A stretch of 26,301 nucleotides of DNA from an uncultured Paracoccus sp. Lineage in GTDB: Bacteria > Pseudomonadota > Alphaproteobacteria > Rhodobacterales > Rhodobacteraceae. A program made the position numbers and the translations under genes. Below, piece by piece: positions 1-8,759 of this stretch. Positions within the stretch are counted from its first letter, which is position 1. Each line of letters starts with the position of its first letter. Location of the stretch: positions 1-26,301 of the forward strand of contig NZ_CAMIOH010000019.1 of the NCBI RefSeq assembly GCF_946221145.1. Reading direction: 5' to 3'. The notes under the pieces are model-generated. The model saw only the letters and a program-made list of their open reading frames with translations, was not told the origin of the DNA and made no database searches.

Positions 1-1
1 C

Positions 2-466
2 CTGGAACCGGGCCTGGATCCGGGCAGCGGGCGGGCGGCCGGCCATGCGTCGTTCCTGCGCATCGACCGCCCGAACGGCGTGATCGAGATCGGGCATATC
101 CTGCTGACGCCTGCCTTGCAGCGCGGGCGGACGGCCAGTGCGGCGCTGATGGCGATGATCGCCTGGGCGTTCCAGAATGGCTATCGCCGGGTGGAGTGGA
201 AATGCAACGCCCTGAACGCGCCATCCCGCCGCGCGGCCCTGCGGCTGGGGTTTTCCTATGAGGGCACGTTTCGCAACCATATGATCGTCAAGGGCAAGAA
301 CCGCGATTCCGCCTGGTTCGCGATCACCGATGGCGACTGGGCGGCCCTGAGGCCCGCCTATGATGCCTGGCTGGATCCCGGCAATTTCGATGACGCTGAC
401 CAGCAGCGCGTCAGCCTGTCAGACCTGACGGCGCGCGCCTTGCCGGGGCGCAGCGATGGTCCCTGA
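2..466 (+). CDS. GNAT-family N-acetyltransferase, C-terminal part (5' truncated by window edge)
   Basis: The frame is open from the first bases of the window, so the true start lies upstream. The visible ~154 residues match the C-terminal half of RimJ/RimL-like GNAT acetyltransferases (Acetyltransf_3 type). They include the beta4 strand with GHILLTP, an acetyl-CoA binding turn (LQRGRTASAAL, a variant of the usual Q/RxxGxG/A), and the late NAPSRRAALRLGF segment followed by EGTFR, typical of enzymes that acetylate amino groups of proteins or small molecules. The substrate cannot be told from this fragment. The stop codon (464-466) abuts the stop of the convergent response regulator gene, so the two genes meet tail to tail within TGATCA. 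Confidence 0.85.
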   Translation: MEPGLDPGSGRAAGHASFLRIDRPNGVIEIGHILLTPALQRGRTASAALMAMIAWAFQNGYRRVEWKCNALNAPSRRAALRLGFSYEGTFRNHMIVKGKNRDSAWFAITDGDWAALRPAYDAWLDPGNFDDADQQRVSLSDLTARALPGRSDGP

Positions 467-1201
467 TCACATCCCGGCGACGCGGGCCAGCCGTTCCTGC
501 ACCAAGCCGCTGATCCGCGCCAGGTCGCTGGCCAGGGCGTGACCGGCATCGCGGTCGCGGGCAAGCGCGGTGGCCGCCGCCTCCAGCACCGGGTCATGGG
601 ACGACCGGGCAATGCCCGCCAGGAAATGCGCGATGTAATCGACCGCCGCCGTGTCCTGGGCCGTGGATAGGATCTCGGCCACATGTGCCAGGTCGTCGCG
701 CAGCCCCGAGGGATCGGGCTGGATCATTTCGTCGGGCAGGATGCGCAGGCCGATGCCCCGCGCCTCGACCGGCAGAGCCGACAGGATGGTCTGCTGGAAG
801 ACCGCCAGGCTTTCGATGGGCTTGGGCAGAAAACCGTCCGCACCCGCTATCAGCGCCACATCGGCCAGGTCGGGATCGCCCGAGATGCCCAGAAGCACAG
901 GCACCCGGGGTTCGGTGGCGGCGATCTGGCGGATCAGATCCGCGCCGTCGCCGTCGGGCAGGCCCAGATCGACGATCACCACCGCCGGACGATAGGTTTG
1001 CAGATGGCGCGCCGCCGACCGCAGGCAGTCCGCCCGCCGGATCCGCGCGCCCGAGCGCAGGCAAAGCAGCCTCACAGCCTCGCTGGCGAAGCGCGAATCT
1101 TCCACCACAAGGACGGTCAGGCCTGTCAAGGGACGCCCGGACATCGAGACGCGCCACGCGGGCTGGGCGTCGATCATGTCGGGTGCGATGTCGTTCTGCA
1201 T
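467..1201 (-). CDS. Response regulator: CheY-like receiver plus unassigned helical C-terminal region
   Basis: A 244-residue protein. The receiver domain spans about residues 26-145, with acidic pair E34/D35, phospho-acceptor D78 (in VIVDLGLPDG), conserved S107 and K127 (LPKP), so it should be competent for phosphorylation. The remaining ~100 residues are predicted helical and match no output domain I recognise; there is no DNA-binding helix-turn-helix, GGDEF or EAL signature. They could be a protein-interaction or degenerate Hpt-like module. The ATG at 1201 was chosen because GGGGA precedes it by about 8 nt; longer open frame further upstream runs into the neighbouring gene. A CtrA-like half-conserved box lies 47 nt upstream of the start. 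The partner kinase is not adjacent. Confidence 0.85.
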   Translation of the reverse strand: MQNDIAPDMIDAQPAWRVSMSGRPLTGLTVLVVEDSRFASEAVRLLCLRSGARIRRADCLRSAARHLQTYRPAVVIVDLGLPDGDGADLIRQIAATEPRVPVLLGISGDPDLADVALIAGADGFLPKPIESLAVFQQTILSALPVEARGIGLRILPDEMIQPDPSGLRDDLAHVAEILSTAQDTAAVDYIAHFLAGIARSSHDPVLEAAATALARDRDAGHALASDLARISGLVQERLARVAGM

Positions 1202-1248
1202 GTCATAATCCCCTACCGATGTCGCCCTGCCAGTTAGCCGCCGATTCG

Positions 1249-1264
1249 CTAAGAAGCGGTTAAC
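1249..1264 (-). promoter_or_regulatory. Degenerate CtrA-type box upstream of the response regulator gene
   Basis: On the minus strand the sequence reads TTAACCGCTTCTTAGC, i.e. TTAA-N7-TTAG, one base off the CtrA consensus TTAA-N7-TTAA(C). Its proximal edge is 47 nt before the ATG at 1201, the same geometry as the two exact boxes in this window (44 and 50 nt). A GATTC (GANTC, CcrM-type methylation site) lies immediately beside it at 1243-1247. It could also influence the divergent mce gene, whose start is 66 nt away on the other side. Confidence 0.45.
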
Positions 1265-1330
1265 GCCGTGGGGTTTTCCTTTCGCCGCGGCGCGGAAACC
1301 CCTAGAACCACCAAAACCCCGGAGGACAGG

Positions 1331-1735
1331 ATGATCGGACGACTGAACCATGTGGCCATCGCGGTTCCCGACCTGGCGGCGGCATCGGCCCAATATGCCG
1401 ATACCCTGGGCGCCAGGGTCGGTGCGCCGCAGGACGAACCGGACCATGGCGTGACGGTCGTCTTCATCGAGCTGCCCAACACCAAGATCGAACTGCTGTA
1501 TCCCTTGGGCGAGGGCAGCCCGATCCAGGGATTCCTGGACAAGAACCCGTCCGGCGGCATCCACCACATGTGCTTCGAGGTTGACGATATCCTGGCCGCC
1601 CGCGATCGGCTGGTGTCACAGGGCGCGCGTGTCCTGGGCAACGGAGAGCCCAAGATCGGCGCCCATGGCAAGCCTGTCCTGTTCCTGCACCCCAAGGATT
1701 TTAACGGCTGCCTGATCGAGCTGGAGCAGGTCTGA
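1331..1735 (+). CDS. mce: Methylmalonyl-CoA epimerase
   Basis: A 134-residue single-domain vicinal-oxygen-chelate protein. It interconverts (R)- and (S)-methylmalonyl-CoA in propionate and branched-chain acyl-CoA catabolism, and in the ethylmalonyl-CoA pathway where that is present. Candidate metal ligands are visible: H7 in LNHVAIAV, the His pair at 78-79 in GGIHHMCFEV and E130 near the C-terminus in CLIELEQV. Length matches the family (130-150). The ATG at 1331 is preceded by GGAGGA at 1321-1326, an almost ideal ribosome-binding site. An upstream in-frame extension lacks one. The stop overlaps the next start (TGATG), so translation is probably coupled to the DUF1467 gene, an arrangement common in Rhodobacterales. 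Confidence 0.93.
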   Translation: MIGRLNHVAIAVPDLAAASAQYADTLGARVGAPQDEPDHGVTVVFIELPNTKIELLYPLGEGSPIQGFLDKNPSGGIHHMCFEVDDILAARDRLVSQGARVLGNGEPKIGAHGKPVLFLHPKDFNGCLIELEQV

Positions 1736-2004
1736 TGAACCTGACCGGAGGCATCGTCCTGTTTGCCGTGCTGTGGTTCCTGACGCTGTTCATCGTCGTG
1801 CTGATCGGTCAGCGCAGCCAGCAGGACGCCGGAGAGATCGTGCCGGGAACGCCCGCGGGCGCCCCCGCCGATCTGCGGCTGAAGGGCAAGCTGATCTGGA
1901 CCACGGCGATCACGGCGATCATCTGGGCGGCGATCGCCTGGGTCATCCTGGGCGGGCTGATCACCCGCGCGGATATCGCGAACCTGGACCGGCTGATTCG
2001 CTGA
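1735..2004 (+). CDS. DUF1467 family membrane protein
   Basis: An 89-residue protein with two hydrophobic segments (about residues 4-25 and 55-77) separated by a polar loop, so a two-pass inner-membrane protein. Sequence and position directly after mce fit DUF1467 (PF07330), a family without a known function that is often found there in alphaproteobacteria. The start overlaps the mce stop by one base (TGATG). The last 44 bp overlap the 3' end of the convergent EI24 gene. No function is assigned. Confidence 0.85.
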   Translation: MNLTGGIVLFAVLWFLTLFIVVLIGQRSQQDAGEIVPGTPAGAPADLRLKGKLIWTTAITAIIWAAIAWVILGGLITRADIANLDRLIR

Positions 2005-2677
2005 GCGCGTGGAACAGGTGGGTAAAGGCCGCAGCCGCCAGCAGCGGCACCGCGATATTGACCACCGGAACCACCAGGGCCATCGCCACAAGCACCCCCG
2101 CCAGGGTCACGCGGCCTGCATTCGCCTTGCGCAGGGCGGTGGCCTGCGGCTGATCCATGTGGCGGCGGGCGGCCATCTGAAAGAATTCGCGGCCCAGCAG
2201 CCAGCCGTTCGCGCCAAAAAAGAGCAGGGGCGCCAGCGGTCCCAGAACCGGCGTCAGGAACAGCGACAGGATCGCCACCGCCAGGACCGCCAGCACCACC
2301 GCCACCGATTCCAGCAGCCCGTCCAGGAAATCCAGCGACTTGCCCTGACGGGCGGGATAGTGAATCTCCTCGACCGCATCGGCGACATGATCGGCGAACA
2401 GGCCGGAAAATCCCGCCGCCACAGGCGCCATCAGGAAGAACCCCATCAGCGGAAACAGCGCCAGAGATCCCCAGGACAGCGCCGATCCGACATCCACCAC
2501 GCCGATCCAGGGCAGGGACAGGCTGCCCGGCACAAAGCTGCGGACCGCCCAGAACAGCGCCGATTGCAACGCCACGAACAGCAGGATCGTCAGCCCGACG
2601 CCCATCAGCGCCAGCGTCAGGATGCGCGGGCGCAGCAGATCCATCCAGCCCAGGGCCAGGGCGCGAAAGACGGTCAT
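1961..2677 (-). CDS. EI24 domain-containing (CysZ-like) membrane protein
   Basis: A 238-residue integral membrane protein with four to five strongly hydrophobic stretches (about residues 20-46, 67-92, 120-142, 146-162, 190-216). Composition and the LFADHVADAVE segment after the second helix fit the EI24/CysZ family. CysZ proteins transport sulfate, but alphaproteobacterial EI24 members sit far from cysteine genes and their substrate is unknown, so no transport role is assigned. The start codon overlaps the stop of the upstream nitroreductase gene (ATGA, 2674-2677), so the two are probably translationally coupled. Its 3' end overlaps the convergent DUF1467 gene by 44 bp. Confidence 0.82.
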   Translation of the reverse strand: MTVFRALALGWMDLLRPRILTLALMGVGLTILLFVALQSALFWAVRSFVPGSLSLPWIGVVDVGSALSWGSLALFPLMGFFLMAPVAAGFSGLFADHVADAVEEIHYPARQGKSLDFLDGLLESVAVVLAVLAVAILSLFLTPVLGPLAPLLFFGANGWLLGREFFQMAARRHMDQPQATALRKANAGRVTLAGVLVAMALVVPVVNIAVPLLAAAAFTHLFHALSESAGPGSRYPRG

Positions 2678-3246
2678 TCCAGCCAGCTTGTCTTGGCGGC
2701 GACATCGGGGCGGGGGCGGTCGGGCGGCGTCTCGCCCCGGCTGCCCAGATGGACCAGGCCGACGATCCGTTCATTGTCGCTCAGCCCCAGGTGATTGCGC
2801 CCGAAGGTCTCGTCCAGAACCGCCGGGCCGCTCAGCCAGGCCGCCCCCCAGCCTGAGGCGAGCGCCGCATTCACCAGCCCCAGACAGACCGCGCCCGCCG
2901 ACAGGAACTGTTCCCAGCCCGGCACCTTGTCGCTGGCCACCGGGGCCGATACCACCGCCACGATCACCGGCGAATCAAAGGCCGAGGCGGCCTTGTCCGC
3001 CGCCGCCTGATCCTGGCCCGCCGCCAGAACCTGATCGCGCAGCAACGGCGCCAGCCGGTCCAGAGCCGCACGTTCCAGCACCACGAATCGCCACGGCTCC
3101 AGCTTGCCATGGTCGGGGGTGCGGGCGGCCAGTGTCAGCAGGCGCAGGATCTCGGCCCGGTCGGGAGCGGGTCCGCGCAGCATCTTGGGCGGATGCGACC
3201 GGCGGGTGGCCAGAAAGTCCAGGGCGGCATCGTTGCGATGGGTCAT
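2674..3246 (-). CDS. Nitroreductase family protein (YdjA-like flavoenzyme)
   Basis: A 190-residue protein resembling E. coli YdjA (183 aa), a minimal FMN-dependent nitroreductase acting as a dimer. Family features visible: the N-terminal LATRRSHPPKMLRGPAPDRAEI segment with the RRS phosphate/FMN-binding arginines, LAARTPDHGKLEPWRFVV (FMN contacts), and GAVCLGLVNAALASGWGAAWLSG. The physiological substrate is unknown; family members reduce nitroaromatics or quinones with NAD(P)H. The ATG at 3246 has AAGGAG about 6 nt upstream. First gene of a two-gene unit with the EI24 gene. Confidence 0.9.
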   Translation of the reverse strand: MTHRNDAALDFLATRRSHPPKMLRGPAPDRAEILRLLTLAARTPDHGKLEPWRFVVLERAALDRLAPLLRDQVLAAGQDQAAADKAASAFDSPVIVAVVSAPVASDKVPGWEQFLSAGAVCLGLVNAALASGWGAAWLSGPAVLDETFGRNHLGLSDNERIVGLVHLGSRGETPPDRPRPDVAAKTSWLE

Positions 3247-3338
3247 GGCGTTCTCCTTTTGCGGCTGTTCTTCCCGAAACAGCCGGGGCGCGCAAGCAAG
3301 GCTTGCCAGCGGCGTCGCGCGGCATGATGCTGCCGCGC

Positions 3339-3608
3339 ATGAGCGATGATCTGCGCCATCTGGCGGTTCCCGGCGCCACCCTGGCGGTGCGTGTGACGCC
3401 CCGCGCGCGGCGCAATGCCGTGACGCTGGGCGATGACGGCCTGCGCGTTCACACCACCACCGTCCCCGAGGATGGCAAGGCCAATGACGCCGTGATCCGG
3501 CTGTTGTCCGACGCCCTGGGCGTGCCCCGTTCGCAACTGACGCTGCTGCGCGGCGCGACATCGCGCGACAAGCTGTTTCGCGTCGATCAGCCGCGGTCGA
3601 TGCGGTAA
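3339..3608 (+). CDS. DUF167 family (YggU-like) protein
   Basis: An 89-residue protein whose core (LAVRVTPRARRNAV ... VHTTTVPEDGKANDAVIRLLSDALGVPRSQLTLLRGATSRDKLFRV) is the standard DUF167/YggU fold; the family has solved structures but no firm biochemical role. ATGs at 3324, 3327 and 3339 are in frame. None has a convincing ribosome-binding site, and 3339 gives the normal family N-terminus, so the start is uncertain by five codons. The 3' end overlaps that of the convergent gene by 22 bp. Confidence 0.88.
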   Translation: MSDDLRHLAVPGATLAVRVTPRARRNAVTLGDDGLRVHTTTVPEDGKANDAVIRLLSDALGVPRSQLTLLRGATSRDKLFRVDQPRSMR

Positions 3609-3826
3609 TTGCCCTCGGGCAGGTTCAGCGCCAGGCGCAGTTCGGCCAGCTGGTGCATCGACAGGGTGATGCGCACGACCTCGTCATCGGGACCGACCTG
3701 CTCGACCACCACCCGGTCGTCGAAGGACAGGATCACCACGTCTTCGTTCAGCGGGCCGGTATCAGGCTCTACCTCGTCGATCAGGGTGATGACGGTGGCG
3801 TCGAAATCATGCTCGATGGTGAACAT
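3587..3826 (-). CDS. Small acidic protein of unknown function
   Basis: A 79-residue, strongly acidic, soluble protein (MFTIEHDFDATVITLIDE...), with alternating hydrophobic/charged residues suggesting a beta-rich fold followed by one helix (MHQLAELRLALNL). I do not recognise a named domain. The ATG at 3826 is preceded by AAGGAGG, one of the best ribosome-binding sites in the window, which argues strongly that the gene is real. It is transcribed divergently from the M48 lipoprotein gene and convergently with the DUF167 gene. Nothing in the sequence gives its function. Confidence 0.78.
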   Translation of the reverse strand: MFTIEHDFDATVITLIDEVEPDTGPLNEDVVILSFDDRVVVEQVGPDDEVVRITLSMHQLAELRLALNLPEGNYRIDRG

Positions 3827-3888
3827 CGGGGCCTCCTTGGTTGGGACGACATTCGCGTGATGCGGCGCGATGGGCAAGCGGGCAGGGT

Positions 3889-3917
3889 TTGCACGGGATT
3901 TCACGACCGGCTAAGAT
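3889..3917 (+). promoter_or_regulatory. Candidate sigma70-type promoter of the M48 peptidase gene
   Basis: TTGCAC (3889-3894), 17 nt, then TAAGAT (3912-3917), ending 64 nt before the ATG. The -35 is a weak match and the -10 fair; called from spacing and position only. Confidence 0.35.
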
Positions 3918-3981
3918 CGGAACGGACACGACCATACGACCATGCCGGGACAAGGCGCGGCGAAGGGGCAAGAGGCGGGCG

Positions 3982-4734
3982 ATGAAGCACATCACGGCGA
4001 TCCTGGGCGCGGGACTTCTGGGCGTGGCCGCCTGTGCCCCCTTGCCGATGGATCCGGTCGGCCTTCCGACCGGCCCTTACGGCACACCCGCACCGGCACC
4101 CGTGCTGACCAATGACGGCAGCCCGCAATCGGCCGCACGGATGTTCGTGTCGGTCATGCGCCGGATGGAACCTGCGGTCGAACGTGAATGCCTGCAACGG
4201 CGCACCCAGCCCATCAATTGCGATTTCCAGTTCGTCGTGGATGACCGGCCGGGCCAAGAGGCGAATGCGTTCCAGACCATCGACGCCACCGGCCGCCCGA
4301 TCATCGGCTTTACCCTGCCGCTGATCGCCCAGACCCGCAACGGCGACGAGATTGCCTTCGTCGTAGGCCACGAGGCCAGCCATCACATCCTGAACCACCT
4401 GGATCGCAAGGCGGGCGCCGCGGCTGCGGGGGCAGTGATTCTGGGCAGCATCGCCTCGGTCTATGGCAACAACCCGGAAGCCATCGAGACCGCTCAGCGA
4501 ATCGGTGCCTCGGTCGGGTCGCGCTATTACTCGCGCGACTGGGAGCTTCAGGCGGACTATCTGGGCGCGATCATGACACTGAACGCGGGGTTCGACCCGA
4601 TCAACGGATCGCTGTTTTTCGAACGAATCCCCGATCCGGGCGATCATATCCTGGGCACGCACCCGCCCCGTGCTGCACGCCTTGCCCAGGTCCGGCGCGC
4701 TGTCGCCGACGTGCAAAGCGGCCGAATTCGATAA
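3982..4734 (+). CDS. M48 family metallopeptidase, predicted lipoprotein
   Basis: A 250-residue zinc protease anchored to a membrane by lipidation. The N-terminus is a lipoprotein signal peptide with lipobox VAAC (C18). The catalytic motif is H130-E-A-S-H134 (HExxH) in FVVGHEASHHILNHL, and E188 in WELQADYLG is the usual third zinc ligand (ExxAD). A hydrophobic Ala/Gly-rich stretch follows at 144-160. BepA/LoiP-type periplasmic M48 proteases degrade misfolded outer-membrane proteins; that role is likely here but inferred. It has no TPR tail, unlike BepA, and at 250 aa resembles LoiP/YggG. The ATG at 3982 was chosen because it begins the signal peptide and follows a purine-rich AAGAGGCGGG; upstream frame is non-typical. 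Confidence 0.92.
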   Translation: MKHITAILGAGLLGVAACAPLPMDPVGLPTGPYGTPAPAPVLTNDGSPQSAARMFVSVMRRMEPAVERECLQRRTQPINCDFQFVVDDRPGQEANAFQTIDATGRPIIGFTLPLIAQTRNGDEIAFVVGHEASHHILNHLDRKAGAAAAGAVILGSIASVYGNNPEAIETAQRIGASVGSRYYSRDWELQADYLGAIMTLNAGFDPINGSLFFERIPDPGDHILGTHPPRAARLAQVRRAVADVQSGRIR

Positions 4735-5035
4735 CGCGGCATAACGGACAAAAGTTGCGGCAGAAATGTCACAGCTGACGCGGCGTTAGCCCGGCAGTTG
4801 TCGTAACGTCATCTTTTCAGGGCAAAAAACGCCTGAAAATGCTGGCCGGAAATCAGCGGGTTATTCGAAAAAAACTGCACGATGAAGCGGCATGGCGGAA
4901 AGCTGCCTAAACAGACGTGAAAAAAGCGACACGGGCGGCGGAATTTTGCTTTTGTCGCTATTACCACGCACATAAGGTGCAATTAAGAAGTGATCATAAT
5001 GACGTGATGTGAGCGCATCCGTTTGGAGTTTCGGA
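4735..5035. other. Intergenic region, 301 bp, AT-richer than its surroundings
   Basis: No credible gene was found here: reading frames are short and lack ribosome-binding sites. It contains an 8-bp inverted repeat (TTTTCAGG 4814-4821 / CCTGAAAA 4832-4839, 10-nt loop) with no T tract, and a weak promoter-like pair before the next gene (TTTGTC, 16 nt, TAAGGT, around 4953-4980). It could hold a regulatory leader or a small RNA, but nothing in the sequence proves either. Confidence 0.4.
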
Positions 5036-5380
5036 ATGATCGGCGTTGTCGTCTGGAGCAGTGCAGAGCGTGAGAAGGCCGTGATCTGGTGTGAAGATCA
5101 CGCGGCCTTGGCCTATCTGCAGGGACGTGAAAACCTCATGCGAGAGAGTTTCTGGCCCCAGCCTGGCGATCTGGTCGAACTGGAGACCGAAGTGATGGGT
5201 GATCTGCGCCACGCACGCCGTGTCGCCATGCTGTCCGAACAGGAATTCGCTGATCTGCCGGTGCTGCTGCGGGCCAATGTGCCGCCGACCGAATCGCATC
5301 TGCGAATCGTCTCCTCGACACCAGAGCCGAGAGAGCAGCGGGCGGCCCAGCGGATGATTCGCACCGCCGCCGCCAGCTAG
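5036..5380 (+). CDS. Hypothetical protein
   Basis: A 114-residue soluble protein beginning MIGVVVWSSAEREKAVIWCEDHAALAYLQG. I recognise no named domain. The N-terminal half alternates beta-like and helical stretches with a single Cys in IWCEDH; the middle (WPQPGDLVELETEVMGDLRHARRV) looks like a small beta barrel; the tail is Arg/Ala-rich. The ATG at 5036 is preceded by TTGGAG with 7 nt spacing, better than an in-frame GTG at 5009. Coding-like third-position GC and a proper ribosome-binding site support a real gene. It ends 3 bp from the convergent ilvH stop. The compact WCEDH-containing start reminds me of small unnamed Rhodobacterales proteins, but that is only an impression. Confidence 0.75.
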   Translation: MIGVVVWSSAEREKAVIWCEDHAALAYLQGRENLMRESFWPQPGDLVELETEVMGDLRHARRVAMLSEQEFADLPVLLRANVPPTESHLRIVSSTPEPREQRAAQRMIRTAAAS

Positions 5381-5383
5381 GTC

Positions 5384-5944
5384 TCAGACCCCGCGCGACA
5401 GGGCCGCCACGCCGGTTCGCGCCAGATCCACCAGCCCCAGCGGGCGCATCAGATCGGCAAAGGCATCCAGCTTGGTCGGTGTTCCGACCAGTTCGAAGAC
5501 AAAGCTTTCCAGTGTGGAATCCACCACATTGGCGCGGAAGATGTCGCCGATGCGCAATGCCTCGACCCGCTTGTCGCCCTGACCGCGCACCTTGAACAGC
5601 CCCAGTTCCCGTTCGACGGCCGGCCCTTCGACCGTCAGGTCGTGAACCTCGTGAACCGGCACGATCCGGCCCAACTGCGCCTTGACCTGGGCAATCACCG
5701 CAGGCGTGCCGCGCGTGACCAGGGTGATGCGGGACCGATGCCCGGTGTGGTCGACCTCGGCCACGGTCAGGCTGTCGATATTGTAGCCGCGCCCGGAAAA
5801 CAGCCCGATCACGCGGGCCAGCACGCCCGGTTCGTTTTCGACCAGCACCGCAAGGGTGTGGCTTTCCTCGACCTGGGAATTCGGATCGCGCAGGTCATAG
5901 GCCGAATGGCTGGACGCGCCCTTCTGGATGTTCAAAGCATTCAT
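5384..5944 (-). CDS. ilvH: Acetolactate synthase small (regulatory) subunit
   Basis: A 186-residue regulatory subunit (also called IlvN) of acetohydroxyacid synthase, which makes acetolactate and acetohydroxybutyrate at the start of valine, leucine and isoleucine synthesis. The N-terminal ACT domain is clear (HTLAVLVENEPGVLARVIGLFSGRGYNIDSL), containing the Gly/Asn residues of the valine-binding interface. The C-terminal domain (ELGLFKVRG ... RANVVDSTLESFVFELVGT) activates the catalytic subunit. Length is slightly above E. coli IlvH because of an N-terminal extension of about 25 residues. It follows ilvI with a 65-nt gap on the same strand. The ATG at 5944 has a GAGG-containing ribosome-binding site. 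Confidence 0.95.
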   Translation of the reverse strand: MNALNIQKGASSHSAYDLRDPNSQVEESHTLAVLVENEPGVLARVIGLFSGRGYNIDSLTVAEVDHTGHRSRITLVTRGTPAVIAQVKAQLGRIVPVHEVHDLTVEGPAVERELGLFKVRGQGDKRVEALRIGDIFRANVVDSTLESFVFELVGTPTKLDAFADLMRPLGLVDLARTGVAALSRGV

Positions 5945-6009
5945 CGGTCTGCCTCATCTTCCGTGCAGAAATATTCTTGGGGATGGGGACCAAGCCCCAC
6001 GCGACAGCC

Positions 6010-7764
<1,755 letters not shown>

Positions 7765-7819
7765 GTCTTCTCTCCATCACCTCAATGCTTGCGGTCCGAA
7801 CCCGACCGCGAGTCGGCGC

Positions 7820-7848
7820 AAACTATGGAGACGGCGGGGAAGGGTCAA
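7820..7848 (-). promoter_or_regulatory. Predicted promoter of ilvI-ilvH
   Basis: On the minus strand TTGACC (7848-7843), exactly 17 nt, then TAGTTT (7825-7820). Expected transcription start is about 7813, giving a ~50-nt leader that includes a 6-bp hairpin (GCGGTC 7791-7796 / GACCGC 7804-7809) without a T tract. The same TTGACC-N17 layout recurs at carA. Confidence 0.6.
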
Positions 7849-7854
7849 TGGGGT

Positions 7855-7883
7855 CGCGCAGATAAAATGACGCATTCTGCGCG
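7855..7883. repeat. Perfect 8-bp inverted repeat just upstream of the ilvI -35
   Basis: CGCGCAGA (7855-7862) and TCTGCGCG (7876-7883) flank a 13-nt AT-rich centre. It lies 6 bp beyond the -35 hexamer of the ilvI promoter and 24 bp after the bpt stop. It lacks a T tract, so a terminator is less likely than a regulator-binding site, but no regulator is implied by the sequence. Confidence 0.45.
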
Positions 7884-7907
7884 GAATTTGTAATTTTCTT
7901 TCGCGGA

Positions 7908-8747
7908 TCAGCGAACGATCTGCGGCAGGGCGATCCGCGCGACCTGTTCGACAATGGGATCGACGGACAGGGGATGGGCTTCGTTCGAATGGTCCTCGGG
8001 GTCGCCGATATTCTGCCAGACGCCGCCCTTGTAGATCTCCAATGCGGAAAAGCGCGCCTTGTAGTCCATCTTGCGGCTGCCCGGCACCCAATAGCCCAGA
8101 TAGATATAGGGCAGCTTTGCGGCCCGCGCGATCTCGATATGGTCCAGGATCAGATAGGTGCCCAGGCTGGCCGGTTGCAGGATCGGGTGATAGAAGCTGT
8201 AGACCAGCGACAACCCGTCATCCAGCACGTCGGTCAGGCAGACGGCGGCCAGGAAATCATCGCCGGGCGCCAGCCGTTCCGGCTGGTCGGCATTGCAGCG
8301 GTATTCGATCACACGGGTCTTGACCGGCGTTTCCTCGATCATGGCGGCGAATTCGAAGATGTCCATGTCGGCCATGCCGCCATCGGCATGGCGGCTGTCC
8401 AGATAGCGGCGGAACAGATCGAACTGTTCCTCGGTCGCCCAGGCGCTTGTGGCCAGGCGCTTCAGCCCGGCATTGCGCCGCATCAGCCGCCGCTGGGTGC
8501 GCGAGGGCTGGAAATCAGCGACCCGGATCCGTGCCGACATGCAGGCCACGCAGCTTTCGCAGCTGGGCCGGTACAACACGTTCTGCGACCGCCGGAAACC
8601 CTGGCGCGACAGGGCGTTGTTCAGGTCGGCGGCATTGTCGCCATGCAGCGCCGTGAACAGCTTGCGTTCGGCGCGTCCATGCAGGTAAGGGCAGGGCTGC
8701 GGAGCCGTCACATAAAATTGCGGCGCATGGGGCAAAGTGTGACGCAT
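7908..8747 (-). CDS. bpt: Aspartate/glutamate leucyltransferase (Bpt, ATE-like)
   Basis: A 279-residue aminoacyl-tRNA-protein transferase. It moves leucine from Leu-tRNA to N-terminal Asp or Glu of proteins, marking them for ClpS/ClpAP degradation (bacterial N-end rule). The N-terminal ATE domain shows PCPYL (C19) and C63-E-S-C-V-A-C69, the Cys cluster conserved in the family; the C-terminal ATE domain shows SLGTYLILDHIEIA and YLGYWVPGSRKMDYKARFSALE. Length matches Bpt (about 250-280) rather than the longer eukaryotic ATE1. The ATG at 8747 was chosen; an in-frame GTG at 8753 lies only 3-4 nt after AAGGG and is an alternative start. Confidence 0.93.
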   Translation of the reverse strand: MRHTLPHAPQFYVTAPQPCPYLHGRAERKLFTALHGDNAADLNNALSRQGFRRSQNVLYRPSCESCVACMSARIRVADFQPSRTQRRLMRRNAGLKRLATSAWATEEQFDLFRRYLDSRHADGGMADMDIFEFAAMIEETPVKTRVIEYRCNADQPERLAPGDDFLAAVCLTDVLDDGLSLVYSFYHPILQPASLGTYLILDHIEIARAAKLPYIYLGYWVPGSRKMDYKARFSALEIYKGGVWQNIGDPEDHSNEAHPLSVDPIVEQVARIALPQIVR

Positions 8748-8759
8748 CAGCACAAGCCC

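Noticed and set aside
4814..4839. Terminator of the M48 gene
   Set aside because: An 8-bp stem is present but no T tract follows on either strand.
7765..7813. Attenuator with leader peptide before ilvI
   Set aside because: The ~50-nt leader holds a hairpin but no T tract and no short frame rich in Ile, Leu or Val codons.
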